Positions 17,813 through 27,010 of a stretch of 64,000 nucleotides of DNA are shown here, piece after piece (the stretch's first letter is position 1; every line of letters starts with the position of its first letter). Both the position numbers and the translations under genes were made by a program. The notes beneath the pieces are model-generated. The model saw nothing but the letters and a program-made list of their open reading frames with translations. It searched no databases and was not told where the DNA came from. Source of the stretch: Jonquetella anthropi DSM 22815 (lineage in GTDB: Bacteria > Synergistota > Synergistia > Synergistales > Dethiosulfovibrionaceae); NCBI RefSeq assembly GCF_000237805.1, contig NZ_CM001376.1, positions 248,001 to 312,000 of the forward strand, in the 5' to 3' direction.

Positions 17813-18886
17813 ATGTATAAGGACGAAATGACGCCTAAGGAAAGGATGACCGCCTTTGCCAAGGGCGAACCGATGGACAGGCTTCCTTGCGTTCTGAACG
17901 CGGGCGTAACGATGTCCTCGATCATCGGCGCGACGTGCAAGCAGTACGTGTTCGATCCGGATGTGATGGTGGAAACGGAAACGGCGATGTTTAACCGGTA
18001 CCGTCACGACAGCGTGGGCATTTCCATTACCTTGCGGGGAATGGCCGAGGCAATGGGCAGCGTGATGAACTATCCGGAAGACAATATCTCGCTGTTGGAA
18101 AAGCCGGTCGTCGAAAAGCCGGAGGACGTGGACAACCTGACGATTGTCGACGCTCACAAGGACGGAAAGATGCCGTTGGTGCTCGATGCCCTGCAGAGGC
18201 TGAGAGATCGGATCGGCAAGGAAGGCAACGTGGGCGCCGGGATGGCCGGCCCGTTCAGCGTGGCCGCTTCGGTTGTCGGCACCGAAAACCTGCTGAGGTG
18301 GATGGTGAAGAAGCCCGAAGTGGTGCACAAGGTCATGGATATGGTGACGCTGTGCAACGAGCAGTATATCAAGGCGGTGGGCGAACTGGGATTTAAGGGC
18401 GTGAGCTTCAGCGATCCGGTTTCTTCCACGTCGCTTCTCAAGGTGAAACAGTTTAAGGAATTTTCGCTGCCGTACCTGACGCGCAACATCGCTCACGTCA
18501 AGCAGTACTGCGGCTCCAAGCCGATGGTTCATATCTGCGGCACGTCGAAGGCGCTCTGGCGCGACTGCGTTGAAGCGGGCATCGGTACCTTCTCGCTGGA
18601 CAACATTGAGGACTTGGCCGAAGCCAAGGAAATCATGGGCAAAGACGTGGTGATCACCGGCAACGTGCCGCCGGTTGACGTGATGCTTTACGGCGACCGG
18701 GAGATGATCAGAAAATCGGTGCGGGAGTGTATCAGAAAGGCGTGGGACTCTCCCAAAGGCTATATTCTCTCCACCGGGTGTCAGATCCCGAAGGGAACGA
18801 GCTTGGAAAATCTTGAGTACTTTATGGAAGCCGGACGCGAATACGGGCACTTCCCTCTCGATTTTGACAAGCTCAATGAAGATTAG
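17813..18886 (+). CDS. UroD-fold corrinoid methyltransferase (MtaA/CmuA-like), gene 1 of operon
   Basis: The 357-residue protein belongs to the uroporphyrinogen-decarboxylase-fold methyltransferases, which move methyl groups between a substrate or cofactor and a corrinoid protein. The zinc site of catalytic members, HxC plus a distal Cys, is complete: H240, C242 (MVHICGTSK) and C323 (STGCQIPKG). The ATG at 17813 is preferred over TTG 17807 because AGGGGGG sits 8 bases upstream. It starts a five-gene operon encoding two more UroD-fold proteins, a corrinoid activator and a corrinoid protein. The methyl donor is unknown: it could be a methoxylated aromatic, another methylated compound or methyltetrahydrofolate-linked chemistry. 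Confidence 0.85.
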   Translation: MYKDEMTPKERMTAFAKGEPMDRLPCVLNAGVTMSSIIGATCKQYVFDPDVMVETETAMFNRYRHDSVGISITLRGMAEAMGSVMNYPEDNISLLEKPVVEKPEDVDNLTIVDAHKDGKMPLVLDALQRLRDRIGKEGNVGAGMAGPFSVAASVVGTENLLRWMVKKPEVVHKVMDMVTLCNEQYIKAVGELGFKGVSFSDPVSSTSLLKVKQFKEFSLPYLTRNIAHVKQYCGSKPMVHICGTSKALWRDCVEAGIGTFSLDNIEDLAEAKEIMGKDVVITGNVPPVDVMLYGDREMIRKSVRECIRKAWDSPKGYILSTGCQIPKGTSLENLEYFMEAGREYGHFPLDFDKLNED

Positions 18887-19718
18887 AGACTATCAATGCG
18901 CCCCGCAGGCCGCCACGACGGAGGAAAAACTAGCGGGGCATGAAGTCGTGTTTCCCGACGCGTACTACGAGGCCGGGAAGTACGCCGAGCTGGTCAGGCT
19001 GATGAGCCGCGATTTCAGCTTTTTTGTGGTTCCATTTGACAACACCGCAGAGGCGGAAAACGTCGGCGCGATCGTGGAATCCGGAGATATGAAGAGCGTG
19101 CCGAGGGTGAGAGAACTGGTCTTTCAGGAGTACAGGCAGCTTTTGACGCTCCCTGACTACGACCTTGAGAAAGAGAGGCTTGCGGCAGCCCTTGGCGCCC
19201 TGCCGCTGCTGCGGGGAAAACCGGTCATGTTTGAACTGGCCGGCCCGTACACGTTTATGTCGGCGTTTGTCGACAGCACCGACGTGCTGAAGGCGTCGCG
19301 CAAGGACGTAGAAACTGAAACGGCCGTTTTTCAATACTTGCTTAGAAATCAACTCAGGCTTGCAAAAGCCGCTTCGGAGCGGGGCGCCGCGATTTTCTCG
19401 CTGGCGGATCCCGCATCGGGTGTGTCAATAGTGGGACCCAAAATATTCCAGCGGGTCATCGAGCTGTACGCGCTGCCGCTGATATCAGGCATATTGAGCG
19501 AGACGGATGCCTGCTTGTTTCTGTGCCCAAAACTCACATTCGCGCTCTGGGATTTGGGGCTTGCCGAAAAAATATTCGTTCGGCTCGAGACGCCGGCAAA
19601 GCATCACGAGGCGGTCGCTGGGCTGATGGGCAAGTACAGAATTTTCGGCGACAGGTGCTACAAGCTGAACAATTTGACGAGACAGATTCCTGTCATCGAG
19701 ATGAAGAGGCCGTCATGA
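18876..19718 (+). CDS. Diverged UroD-fold protein, gene 2 of corrinoid operon
   Basis: The 280-residue protein keeps UroD-fold features (FELAGPYTFMSAF, IFSLADPASGVSIVGPK) but is shorter than gene 1 and has lost part of the zinc site. The HxC position reads FLC (F215, C217), while the distal Cys (C261) remains. It may be a non-catalytic partner, or it may bind substrate and use a different chemistry. The ATG at 18876 overlaps the preceding stop by 11 bases, indicating translational coupling. Its retention between two full paralogues argues for a working role rather than decay. The assignment to the superfamily is fair; the activity is unknown. Confidence 0.75.
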   Translation: MKIRDYQCAPQAATTEEKLAGHEVVFPDAYYEAGKYAELVRLMSRDFSFFVVPFDNTAEAENVGAIVESGDMKSVPRVRELVFQEYRQLLTLPDYDLEKERLAAALGALPLLRGKPVMFELAGPYTFMSAFVDSTDVLKASRKDVETETAVFQYLLRNQLRLAKAASERGAAIFSLADPASGVSIVGPKIFQRVIELYALPLISGILSETDACLFLCPKLTFALWDLGLAEKIFVRLETPAKHHEAVAGLMGKYRIFGDRCYKLNNLTRQIPVIEMKRPS

Positions 19719-20743
19719 ATAAAAAAGAACGATTAGTCGCCACCCTGTCAGGGGGAAAAACTGACAGGCCGCCGGTGATCTGTCCCGGCGGAATGATGAA
19801 CATGGTTGTAACCGAGCTGATGAAGAAATACGACATCCATTGGCCTGACGCCCATTACGACGGAGAGCAGATGGCCGGTCTGGCCAAGGCGGTCGTGGAG
19901 GAAGGGCTGTTCGACAACTACGGCGTTCCGTTCTGCATGAGCGTCGAGGCCGAGAGCATGGGAGCCGAAGCGGATATGGGCTGCGACAGCTGCGAGCCTC
20001 ATATCAAGAAGTGCCCGATGAAGAGCGTGGACGATCTGGCGGCGCTCCGACCGATGAATTTCAACGAAGGCCGGGCCAAAGCGGTGATCGACGCGGTGAA
20101 ACTTCTGAAAAACGACGAGATTCCAGTGGTTGGCAACGTGCCGGGCCCCGTCTCGATTGCCACGAGCCTGATGGATCCTTCCCGGTTTTACGTGGCGTTG
20201 AAGCGCAGTCCGGAGGCGGCGCACCGGCTTTTGACGTTCGTGACCGAGCAGGCGGGACGCTTTGCGCTGGAGCAGGTGCGGGCAGGGGCCGATATCATCA
20301 CCATCGCCGACCCGAGCGGGACGGGCGAGATCCTCGGCCCGGCGTACTTCAAAGAGTACATGGTCAAGTACCTCAACATGATGATTGGCATGATTCGAAC
20401 GGATAGGAACGTGCCGGTGATCGTGCACATCTGCGGCCAGATGAACATGGTTTTTGACGAGCTGAAGGAGGTAAACGCGTCGGCGTTTTCGTTCGACGCG
20501 GTCGTCTCGCTGAAGGCGGCAAAAGAACACATCGGCAAGCCGATGATGGGCAACATCAGCACGTACGCGATCGAGCTGTCAAGTCCGTCGAGAGTCAGGA
20601 GCATGGCCAAGACGAGCGCCCTGTTGGGGTCGGACATCATCGCTCCGGCATGTGGCTTGGGACTGGCTTCGCCGCTCGAAAACATCCGAGGGATCATGGA
20701 AGGGATCGAAGATGCCGAAGCTGCTCGTCCACAGGGCGAATGA
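19715..20743 (+). CDS. UroD-fold corrinoid methyltransferase (MtaA/CmuA-like), gene 3 of operon
   Basis: The 342-residue UroD-fold methyltransferase has a complete zinc site: H238, C240 (IVHICGQMN) and C313 (APACGLGLASP). The last part matches the C-terminal end of MtaA-like enzymes. The ATG at 19715 overlaps the previous TGA as ATGA, so translation is coupled. A cluster of cysteines at 90-100 (GCDSC...KKC) is an extra feature that could bind metal. Together with gene 1 it may form the two half-reactions, substrate to corrinoid and corrinoid to acceptor. Which enzyme does which step cannot be told from sequence. Confidence 0.85.
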   Translation: MNKKERLVATLSGGKTDRPPVICPGGMMNMVVTELMKKYDIHWPDAHYDGEQMAGLAKAVVEEGLFDNYGVPFCMSVEAESMGAEADMGCDSCEPHIKKCPMKSVDDLAALRPMNFNEGRAKAVIDAVKLLKNDEIPVVGNVPGPVSIATSLMDPSRFYVALKRSPEAAHRLLTFVTEQAGRFALEQVRAGADIITIADPSGTGEILGPAYFKEYMVKYLNMMIGMIRTDRNVPVIVHICGQMNMVFDELKEVNASAFSFDAVVSLKAAKEHIGKPMMGNISTYAIELSSPSRVRSMAKTSALLGSDIIAPACGLGLASPLENIRGIMEGIEDAEAARPQGE

Positions 20744-22487
20744 ACAGCGGTCAATAGAATACGCGCCGGGCGAAAGCCTCCTGCATATCCTGCTGGCTCA
20801 TGAGGTCTACATCGAGAACCCGTGCAACGGCAGGGGAAGCTGCGGCAAGTGCGGGGTGATCATTCGAGGCGCCGAGTACGAACGAAGCGCCGACGAGAAG
20901 CGCTTTGACACGGGCAGCAAGAGACTTGCCTGCATGATTTACCCCAAGGACGACTTGGAAGTTTTTCTCGACGGGGAAACCGAAAAGTCCAGCGGTTTCG
21001 TGAACGCGAAAGAGTTGCCTGACGTGCCGTACGTCCCGTTTGTCTCGCTCAAAACGTGCCCGGTTGAGCCGCCGGGCCTTCGGGAGCGGACGAGCTGGAA
21101 GGAGATGCTTGAAGCGGCATTCGGCCCGTTCGGGCACGAACTCCTCTACGGCCTTGAGCTTCGCGGCGGCGACTATACGGCCGTCTATGCGGGGGATCGG
21201 GCCATCGCCATTCGGCCGGGCCGGCACGAGGAAAACTACTCTGTGGCGGTCGATATCGGCACGACAACGGTACAGCTGATCTTGGTGGACACGGCGCGAA
21301 AAAGAATCGCTGCCTCCCGAGCGTTTGTGAACCCGCAAAAGGACTTCGGCTTGGACGTCATCACGCGGATCAGCTACATCTCGGAGCACCCTGACGGGAT
21401 TGACAGGCTGTCGTCGGCGATCAGGAAGAGCATTTCAAAGGCCGTGGCTGAAATGGCCGCCGAGGCAAAAGTCGACCTCGACGATATTTATGAAATCGTC
21501 GTCTCTGCCAACACGGCCATGGAGCATATTTTCATGGCCGTGCCGCCCGATAGCATCGGACGCGCGCCGTACGCGCCTGTTTTTAAGGACGAAATATTGC
21601 AGGCCGCCTCGTTCGCGGGCCTGCAGGCCGGAAAGTTTACTCGGCTGTACGTCCTGCCCTCAGTTTCGGCCTACATCGGGGCTGATATCGTTTCGGGTGC
21701 CTTGGCGACGGATATCGACGAGCGGCCGGGCAACGTCCTGTTCATTGACATCGGCACGAACGGGGAAATTATCCTGAAGCAGGGTGCCGGCATGATCGCT
21801 ACATCATGCGCGGCCGGTCCAGCACTTGAGGGAATGAACATCAGCTGCGGCATGCGCGCGCAGGAAGGAGCCGTTCAGGACGTGGTCCTGAACGAGGCAA
21901 CGGGAGAATTTTCGCTGGACGTGATCGGCGGGGGAGAACCCAAAGGAATCTGCGGATCCGGGCTGTTGGGCGCGATCGCTGAGATGCTGCGGGTCGGGTT
22001 GGTGGACAAAAACGGCCGGATGGTCAAGGAGTCGGCAATGGCGCCCGACGACGTGCGGCGCGGATGGCTGGGCGAGCGGGGCGGCAAAGCGGCCCTCTGC
22101 CTTGGCGACGCGGCTTTTGTGACCAAGTCGGATATTCGAAGCGTCCAGCTGTCGAAGACCGCCATTTTGTCGGGCGTGGTCGCGCTCCTTGAGAACGCAG
22201 GGCTGACCGCAGGCGAGGTCGGCGAGTACATCGTGGCCGGCCAGTTCGGGAAGCACCTGACGGAAGACATGCTCGTCCGAACAGGGCTTCTGCCGCAGGA
22301 AGCGCGAGGGAGAATCACCTACGCGGGCAACACGTCGATGAAAGGCGCGCTCAAGGTCATTTTGAACGGGCCGATGAGAAAAAAGCTGAGCGAGCTGTCA
22401 AAGGAAATCGAGTTTTTAGAGCTCTCCACAGTTGAAGGGTATGACAAGCTCTTTGTGAGAACCTCATATTTTCCGAGCGAGGAGTGA
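20712..22487 (+). CDS. Reductive activator of corrinoid enzymes (2Fe-2S plus ASKHA domains)
   Basis: The 591-residue protein begins with a plant-type [2Fe-2S] domain: C38, C44, C47 (NPCNGRGSCGKCG) and C74. It continues with a long ASKHA ATPase part (AVDIGTTTVQL, FIDIGTNGEI, ATSCAAGPALEG). This is the layout of RACE proteins such as RamA relatives and DUF4445 activators, which reduce inactive Co(II) corrinoid to Co(I) at the cost of ATP. The ATG at 20712 overlaps gene 3 by 32 bases. Its presence shows that the operon's corrinoid protein cycles through Co(I) and needs repair, which supports a true methyl-transfer system. Confidence 0.9.
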   Translation: MPKLLVHRANEQRSIEYAPGESLLHILLAHEVYIENPCNGRGSCGKCGVIIRGAEYERSADEKRFDTGSKRLACMIYPKDDLEVFLDGETEKSSGFVNAKELPDVPYVPFVSLKTCPVEPPGLRERTSWKEMLEAAFGPFGHELLYGLELRGGDYTAVYAGDRAIAIRPGRHEENYSVAVDIGTTTVQLILVDTARKRIAASRAFVNPQKDFGLDVITRISYISEHPDGIDRLSSAIRKSISKAVAEMAAEAKVDLDDIYEIVVSANTAMEHIFMAVPPDSIGRAPYAPVFKDEILQAASFAGLQAGKFTRLYVLPSVSAYIGADIVSGALATDIDERPGNVLFIDIGTNGEIILKQGAGMIATSCAAGPALEGMNISCGMRAQEGAVQDVVLNEATGEFSLDVIGGGEPKGICGSGLLGAIAEMLRVGLVDKNGRMVKESAMAPDDVRRGWLGERGGKAALCLGDAAFVTKSDIRSVQLSKTAILSGVVALLENAGLTAGEVGEYIVAGQFGKHLTEDMLVRTGLLPQEARGRITYAGNTSMKGALKVILNGPMRKKLSELSKEIEFLELSTVEGYDKLFVRTSYFPSEE

Positions 22488-22491
22488 AACC

Positions 22492-23136
22492 ATGGAAAAG
22501 GAAGAGTACTTGAAGAAACTGTCCGACGACGTTTTCGAATTTGAAGACGAGGAAATAAAAAAAGACGCACAAGACTACATTGAAGCTGGTTATCCGGCGC
22601 TGGACGGCATCATGGGCGGTCTTGTCGACGGGATGACCCGGGCGGGCAAAATGTACGAGGAAGAAGAGTACTTCGTCACCGACCTTCTGCTTTGCTCCGA
22701 CGCCATGTACGCCGGCATGGACGTTTTGAATCCTTGGCTGCCGAAGGACGAGGGCGGCACGAAAAAGAAATGCGTCATCGGGGTCATTGAGGGCGACACG
22801 CACGACATCGGCAAGAACCTCGTGAAGACTATGCTCGAAGCCGCCGGGTTTGAGATGTATGACCTAGGGCGGGACGTGAAGGTTGAGGACTTCGTGCGCA
22901 AGGCTAAAGAAGTGGGCGCTGATATCATCGCCATGTCAACTCTGATGACGACGACCATGCCTGGCATGAAGCGCGTGGTCGAGCTGCTGAAGCAGGAGAA
23001 CATGCGGGACAAAGTCAAGGTTCTCATCGGCGGCGGCCCTCTGTCTCAGGCTTATTCGGACAAAATCGGCGCCGACGGCTATTCGGGCAGCGCGCTGGAT
23101 GCCGTGCGGCTGGCAAAAAAAGTTGTCAATATGTAA
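22492..23136 (+). CDS. Methyltransferase corrinoid protein (MtaC/MtbC-like)
   Basis: The 214-residue protein has an N-terminal four-helix cap and a C-terminal Rossmann B12-binding domain. The base-off/His-on signature DxHxxG is D102-T-H104-D-I-G107, followed by the GGGPLS-region loop. It carries the methyl group on cobalt between the operon's methyltransferases. The ATG at 22492 follows GAGGAGTGAAACC, 4 bases after the activator gene. As the only corrinoid carrier here it presumably serves both full UroD-fold enzymes. A strong terminator follows, so it is the last gene. Confidence 0.93.
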   Translation: MEKEEYLKKLSDDVFEFEDEEIKKDAQDYIEAGYPALDGIMGGLVDGMTRAGKMYEEEEYFVTDLLLCSDAMYAGMDVLNPWLPKDEGGTKKKCVIGVIEGDTHDIGKNLVKTMLEAAGFEMYDLGRDVKVEDFVRKAKEVGADIIAMSTLMTTTMPGMKRVVELLKQENMRDKVKVLIGGGPLSQAYSDKIGADGYSGSALDAVRLAKKVVNM

Positions 23137-23140
23137 GAAT

Positions 23141-23176
23141 AAAAATCCGGGCCAGCTGGAGCTGGCCCGGATTTTT
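23141..23176 (+). terminator. Terminator of the corrinoid operon
   Basis: AAAAATCCGGGCCAGC pairs perfectly with GCTGGCCCGGATTTTT around a 4-base loop. Confidence 0.92.
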
Positions 23177-23266
23177 GCATTCCCGCGGCGTTGTTCCCCG
23201 GCGCGGGGTGGAAATTGAAAGATGGACGCTCCGCCACCTGACGGTCGGTCAGGCCCGGCGGGGCTT

Positions 23267-23827
23267 TTATTGCGGGAAGTTAAGGACGGCTCTGAAGTAC
23301 TGATCCAGCTCTTCCGGTGACTGTTTCATGCCGCCGCGGAGCCACCAGAGGACCATTTCAACAAAACTTCCGGAGACGTGGTTGATTAAAAAATCCCTCG
23401 GAATTTTTGGAAATTGGTCCTGATAGGAGTTGAGACATTGGGTCTGAACCAGCTCGTTCAGACTGTCTTTAAAGTACCGAAGAAAAAGATCGCTGTTCTC
23501 GCAGGAGAGTAGGCCCAGAATGTTATGGTCGTTTTCTCGCAGGTGACAGAGCAGGTGACAGAAGACTGACCGCGGCTCTCCGGCCGCTTCGGCTCCGTGA
23601 GTGTGAGAGCAGTCCAGCGCGCTGAAAAGAATATGCCCGAAAAGCTCCCCGCAGAGCGCCTTGAGCAGGTCGTCTTTTGTCTCAAAGTGCGAGTAAAACG
23701 TGGTCCGCCCGATGTTCGCCCCGTCGATGATCTCCTGCACCGTGATCTTGTTGTAGCTTTTCTTCGACAAAAGCGCGCCGAAGGCCTTGAATATCGCCGC
23801 CCGTGTTTTCTGCTGCCGCCGGTCCAT
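23267..23827 (-). CDS. TetR-family transcriptional regulator
   Basis: The 186-residue regulator has a clear N-terminal TetR helix-turn-helix (ITVQEIIDGANIGRTTFYSHF, residues about 28-48) and a C-terminal ligand/dimer domain ending in LDQYFRAVLNFPQ. It is divergent from a metal P-type ATPase across about 190 bases containing two inverted repeats, which makes it the probable regulator of that pump and of itself. TetR proteins usually repress and are released by a small ligand; the ligand is unknown here. Length and domain are normal. Confidence 0.9.
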   Translation of the reverse strand: MDRRQQKTRAAIFKAFGALLSKKSYNKITVQEIIDGANIGRTTFYSHFETKDDLLKALCGELFGHILFSALDCSHTHGAEAAGEPRSVFCHLLCHLRENDHNILGLLSCENSDLFLRYFKDSLNELVQTQCLNSYQDQFPKIPRDFLINHVSGSFVEMVLWWLRGGMKQSPEELDQYFRAVLNFPQ

Positions 23828-23860
23828 TTCATGTTCCTCCCGTACAGTTCAGCCCGGGTG

Positions 23861-23937
23861 TTCGATACCAAACGGATATCGAAAGTTAACCGTGGTAATC
23901 TTTCCCGCCGCCCGTAAAATAAAAGAACAGATTGTTC
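23861..23937. promoter_or_regulatory. Operator-like inverted repeats between tetR and P-type ATPase
   Basis: TTCGATA (23861-23867) pairs with TATCGAA (23877-23883). A second element, GAACA-GAT-TGTTC, lies at 23925-23937. Both lie in the shared promoter region and are candidate TetR sites. Confidence 0.5.
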
Positions 23938-24018
23938 AGTATCTAATTTATTGTACGGGAGCGTTTCCGGGGCTGTCAAGGGCTCAGGCGGAACGGCCGG
24001 GATAGGGGGAAACGAACG

Positions 24019-25884
24019 ATGCTTGAAAAACTTGACGCGCTGCTGTCCAGCATACCGGCGACGGCCGTCAGCGGAGTCTTTCTGCTGATGAGCTTTATTC
24101 TGCCGCGGGCCGGCGTCGTTTTGCCGGTCGATCCGGCGTGGGGGGCTGTCCTCATCAGCGGCCTGCCGCTGGTCTATTTGGCGGTTTGGTGGGTCGTTCA
24201 CAACCGAGGAATCAGCAAGATTTCGTCGGCTCTGCTGATCACCATGGCGATGCTGGCGGCGATTGCGGTGGGCGATTTGTTCGCCGCCGGCGAAGTGGTC
24301 TTCATCATGGCGCTGGGCGAGATTTTGGAGAACATGGCGACGGCGCGGGCTCAGCGAGGGCTGAAAAAGTTGATCGAACTCCGGCCGAGCCGCGGACGGC
24401 GGGTTCGGGACGGCGAAGAGGAGCTGATTCCTGCGGAGGAAATTCGCTCCGGCGACGTGCTTCGGGTCAAGCCCGGCGAGATGATCCCGACCGACGGCGT
24501 GGTTCTGTCGGGCGAAACGTCGGTCGACCAGTCGGTGATGACCGGCGAGTCGCTGCCGGTTGACAAGGGCGTCGGGGATCAGGTGTTCTGCGGCACGGTG
24601 AACCAGTTCGGTTCGGTCGACATGAAGGCGACAAAGGTCGGCGCCGACAGCTCGCTGGCCCAGTTGATTCGGCTGGTGGAGACCGCAGGAGAAAAGGAGG
24701 CGCGGACTCAGCGGCTCGCCGACCTGTGGGCAAGCTGGCTTGTCCCGGCGATCCTGATCGTCGCCTTGGCGACTTGGGCATTTACCGGCGAGATGGTGCG
24801 GGCCGTGACCGTTTTGGTGGTCTTCTGTCCCTGCGCCCTCGTATTGGCGACGCCGACGGCGATGGTAGCAGCTATCGGACACGCGGCCAAGCATGGCGTG
24901 ATCGTCAAGTCCGGCGAGGCGCTCGAGAAAATGGGCCGCGTGACGACGATCGCTTTTGACAAGACTGGGACTCTGACGTACGGGCGCTTGGCCGTCCGGG
25001 CCGTGACGCCCCGCGCCGGGACGGGCGAGCAGGAGCTTCTGACCTTGGCGGCCGGAGCGGAGCTGAGAAGCGAGCACCCGCTGGCGCGGGCCGTCGTCAG
25101 CGAGGCAAAAAGCCGGGGAATTGCCGTCCCGGAGCCTTCGTCCTTTCAGATGGACGCGGGCCGAGGAGTTCGCGCAGAGGTCGACGGTCAGGCTGTTCTC
25201 TGCGGCAGTGAAAAATACCTGTTGGAAAAAGGCGTTGCCGTCGAAAGTCAGTTGAGCTCCGCGCTGGAGGACGCCCGGGCGCGCGGCGAAGCGACACTTT
25301 TGGTCGCCTCCGGCGGACTGTGCGTCGGCGTCATCACCCTGTCCGACATCTTAAACCCAGCGGCAAAAGAAACGGTGAGCCGGTTGGCGGCGATGAATAT
25401 CCGAACGGTCCTGCTGACTGGCGATCACCGGAAGGCGGCGGAACACTTCGCCCGCGAAACGGGGATCAGCGAAGCGTACGCCGAACTTTTGCCGGCAGAG
25501 AAGGTAGAAAAGATCGAGCGCTTGCAGGACGAAGGCGGAAAAGTCTGTATGGTCGGCGACGGCGTGAACGACGCGCCGGCTTTGAAGGCAGCGAGCGTCG
25601 GCCTCGCGATGGGAAAGGGCGGAAGCGCCTTGGCGGTCGAAGCGGCGGACATCGCGCTGATGACCGACGATATCTCAAAAATACCGTACCTGAAAAACTT
25701 GGCCGTCGCGGCGGTACGGACGATTCAGTTCGGCATCGGCCTGTCGATGAGCATTAATTTTGCCGCGGTCGTCCTTTCGATTCTGGGCAAGCTGACGCCC
25801 ACGACGGGGGCTTTGGTGCATAACGCCGGATCGTGCCTTGTGGTGCTGATCGCGGCTCTGCTGTACGACCGCAAAATCGATTAG
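24019..25884 (+). CDS. P1B-type heavy-metal translocating ATPase
   Basis: The 621-residue membrane pump exports a transition metal. Visible are TGES (175-178), the metal-binding CPC in a membrane helix (270-272), the phosphorylated DKTGT (314-318), the SEHPLA motif (HP 353-354) and GDGVNDAP. There is no N-terminal metal-binding HMA domain and the membrane part before the actuator is short. The last helices read [13 protein letters not shown], unlike the classical CopA or ZntA signatures, so Cu, Zn, Cd and Mn all remain possible. The ATG at 24019 follows AGGGGGAAA. It is divergent from a TetR regulator, an unusual partner, since MerR or ArsR types are more common. Confidence 0.9.
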   Translation: MLEKLDALLSSIPATAVSGVFLLMSFILPRAGVVLPVDPAWGAVLISGLPLVYLAVWWVVHNRGISKISSALLITMAMLAAIAVGDLFAAGEVVFIMALGEILENMATARAQRGLKKLIELRPSRGRRVRDGEEELIPAEEIRSGDVLRVKPGEMIPTDGVVLSGETSVDQSVMTGESLPVDKGVGDQVFCGTVNQFGSVDMKATKVGADSSLAQLIRLVETAGEKEARTQRLADLWASWLVPAILIVALATWAFTGEMVRAVTVLVVFCPCALVLATPTAMVAAIGHAAKHGVIVKSGEALEKMGRVTTIAFDKTGTLTYGRLAVRAVTPRAGTGEQELLTLAAGAELRSEHPLARAVVSEAKSRGIAVPEPSSFQMDAGRGVRAEVDGQAVLCGSEKYLLEKGVAVESQLSSALEDARARGEATLLVASGGLCVGVITLSDILNPAAKETVSRLAAMNIRTVLLTGDHRKAAEHFARETGISEAYAELLPAEKVEKIERLQDEGGKVCMVGDGVNDAPALKAASVGLAMGKGGSALAVEAADIALMTDDISKIPYLKNLAVAAVRTIQFGIGLSMSINFAAVVLSILGKLTPTTGALVHNAGSCLVVLIAALLYDRKID

Positions 25885-26195
25885 GGACGAGCGCCGGTGC
25901 TTTTTGGGGGAACCGGAGCGACAGTAAATTGGGGAGAGGACGCGGGGCGGCTGAATTTCCAGCCGTCCCGCGTCCTCTCCTTATTCTCAACCAAGAGAAA
26001 AGGCGGCGGGAACTTCCTTCGGCAGAAGAAAACGCCGCAGGGGCGCGCGTTGGAAAGAAGTGACCGGTCGTCTTGCCATCCCGTCTGATAGGTGGTAGGT
26101 TATTTGTTAGATGGACGAAATTTGGCCTTCTTCGGTTGGGGCGCAGGAGTCCCGGCGAGGTATGCCGGGCGGTATTAGGAGAGGAGAGAAACGGG
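25885..26195. other. Intergenic region between the P-type ATPase and ankyrin gene
   Basis: Apart from the long hairpin at 25933-25980 nothing recognisable was seen. GGAGAGGAGAG precedes the next start. Confidence 0.55.
25933..25980 (+). terminator. Long-stem terminator after the P-type ATPase
   Basis: The arms GGAGAGGACGCGGGGCGGCT and AGCCGTCCCGCGTCCTCTCC pair over 20 bases with one G-T pair, followed by TTATTCTC. Confidence 0.75.
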
Positions 26196-26975
26196 ATGAA
26201 AAAGATTCTTTTTGCTGTTTTTCTGTGCGGCCTTCTTATGACCGGGAGCGCGTGGGCTAAAACCGGTAGCCCAGCGGGAAAGTCCCTCTCGTTCCCGGAG
26301 CTGTGCGAAAAAGGATCGATTGAACAGGTGGAAGCGGCGCTGAAAGAGAAAAAACCGACGCCGGAGGAACTGATTGAAGGTTTGTACAACGCTATAGAAG
26401 AGGAGCAGAATTCTAGAATCGTAGAGTTAATTTTGGACAGCGGAGTGGACCCGAACGGGTACTGTGAAGTTGAAAGGCAAAGGACAGATGTCGTAACAGG
26501 TGAGAAAGTTTCTAGCAAGGTGAAACATTGTCCGTTCTTTTCAGCCTGTACGAAAAGAGACTGGAGTTATGTTGACACATTTTTGAAACATGGCGCAGAT
26601 CCGAATTTGGAGCTGTCGCAAGTTTATGCCGGTAGTTATTTTTTTAACTGTGAAAGTACGCCATTCCTTGTAATAGCTTGGACAGAAGCGACACAACATG
26701 ATGATGCGATTGTTGCTAGGTTGATCGATGCAGGTGCTAACATAAACAAGGTAGTGGGGCCTTATAAAATGACAGCCTTTGCAACTGCACTTCAATGTTG
26801 TAGAACAAACGTGATCTGCACGTTCTTGGCTGCTGGCGCAGATGTAGCGCAGGTAATTGACGGAACTCCAGTTACACTTTTCTTGACAACAAATAGGCAT
26901 GTCCCAGATGGCGAAAAAATTGCGCTTCTCCAGCAAATCACCCTGATGCAGATCCTTGCTCAGCTGAAAAAATAG
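26196..26975 (+). CDS. Secreted ankyrin-repeat protein
   Basis: The 259-residue protein starts with a clear signal peptide (MKKILFAVFLCGLLMTGSAWA, cleaved after AWA), so it acts outside the cytoplasm. The rest contains about three to four ankyrin-type units (VELILDSGVDPNG, VDTFLKHGADPN, VARLIDAGANINK, ICTFLAAGADVAQ). The ATG at 26196 follows GGAGAGGAGAG. From about 26390 on, codon use is much richer in A and T than the neighbours, suggesting recent transfer. Several cysteines (CEVERQ, KHCPFFSAC, CC) may form disulphides. A protein-binding or envelope role is inferred; no partner gene is adjacent. Confidence 0.8.
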   Translation: MKKILFAVFLCGLLMTGSAWAKTGSPAGKSLSFPELCEKGSIEQVEAALKEKKPTPEELIEGLYNAIEEEQNSRIVELILDSGVDPNGYCEVERQRTDVVTGEKVSSKVKHCPFFSACTKRDWSYVDTFLKHGADPNLELSQVYAGSYFFNCESTPFLVIAWTEATQHDDAIVARLIDAGANINKVVGPYKMTAFATALQCCRTNVICTFLAAGADVAQVIDGTPVTLFLTTNRHVPDGEKIALLQQITLMQILAQLKK

Positions 26976-27010
26976 CCCTCGGCGAGCGCCTTGGGCGGAG
27001 AGAATAACGA

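Noticed and set aside
17747-18850. 367-codon minus-strand frame over the first corrinoid methyltransferase
   Set aside because: It is antisense to a well-conserved gene and lacks a ribosome-binding site.
23458-25077. Long open frame (539 codons) on the minus strand across tetR and the P-type ATPase
   Set aside because: It lies antisense to the clear P-type ATPase, is rich in R, H, Q and D, and has no family resemblance; it is a GC-rich shadow frame.
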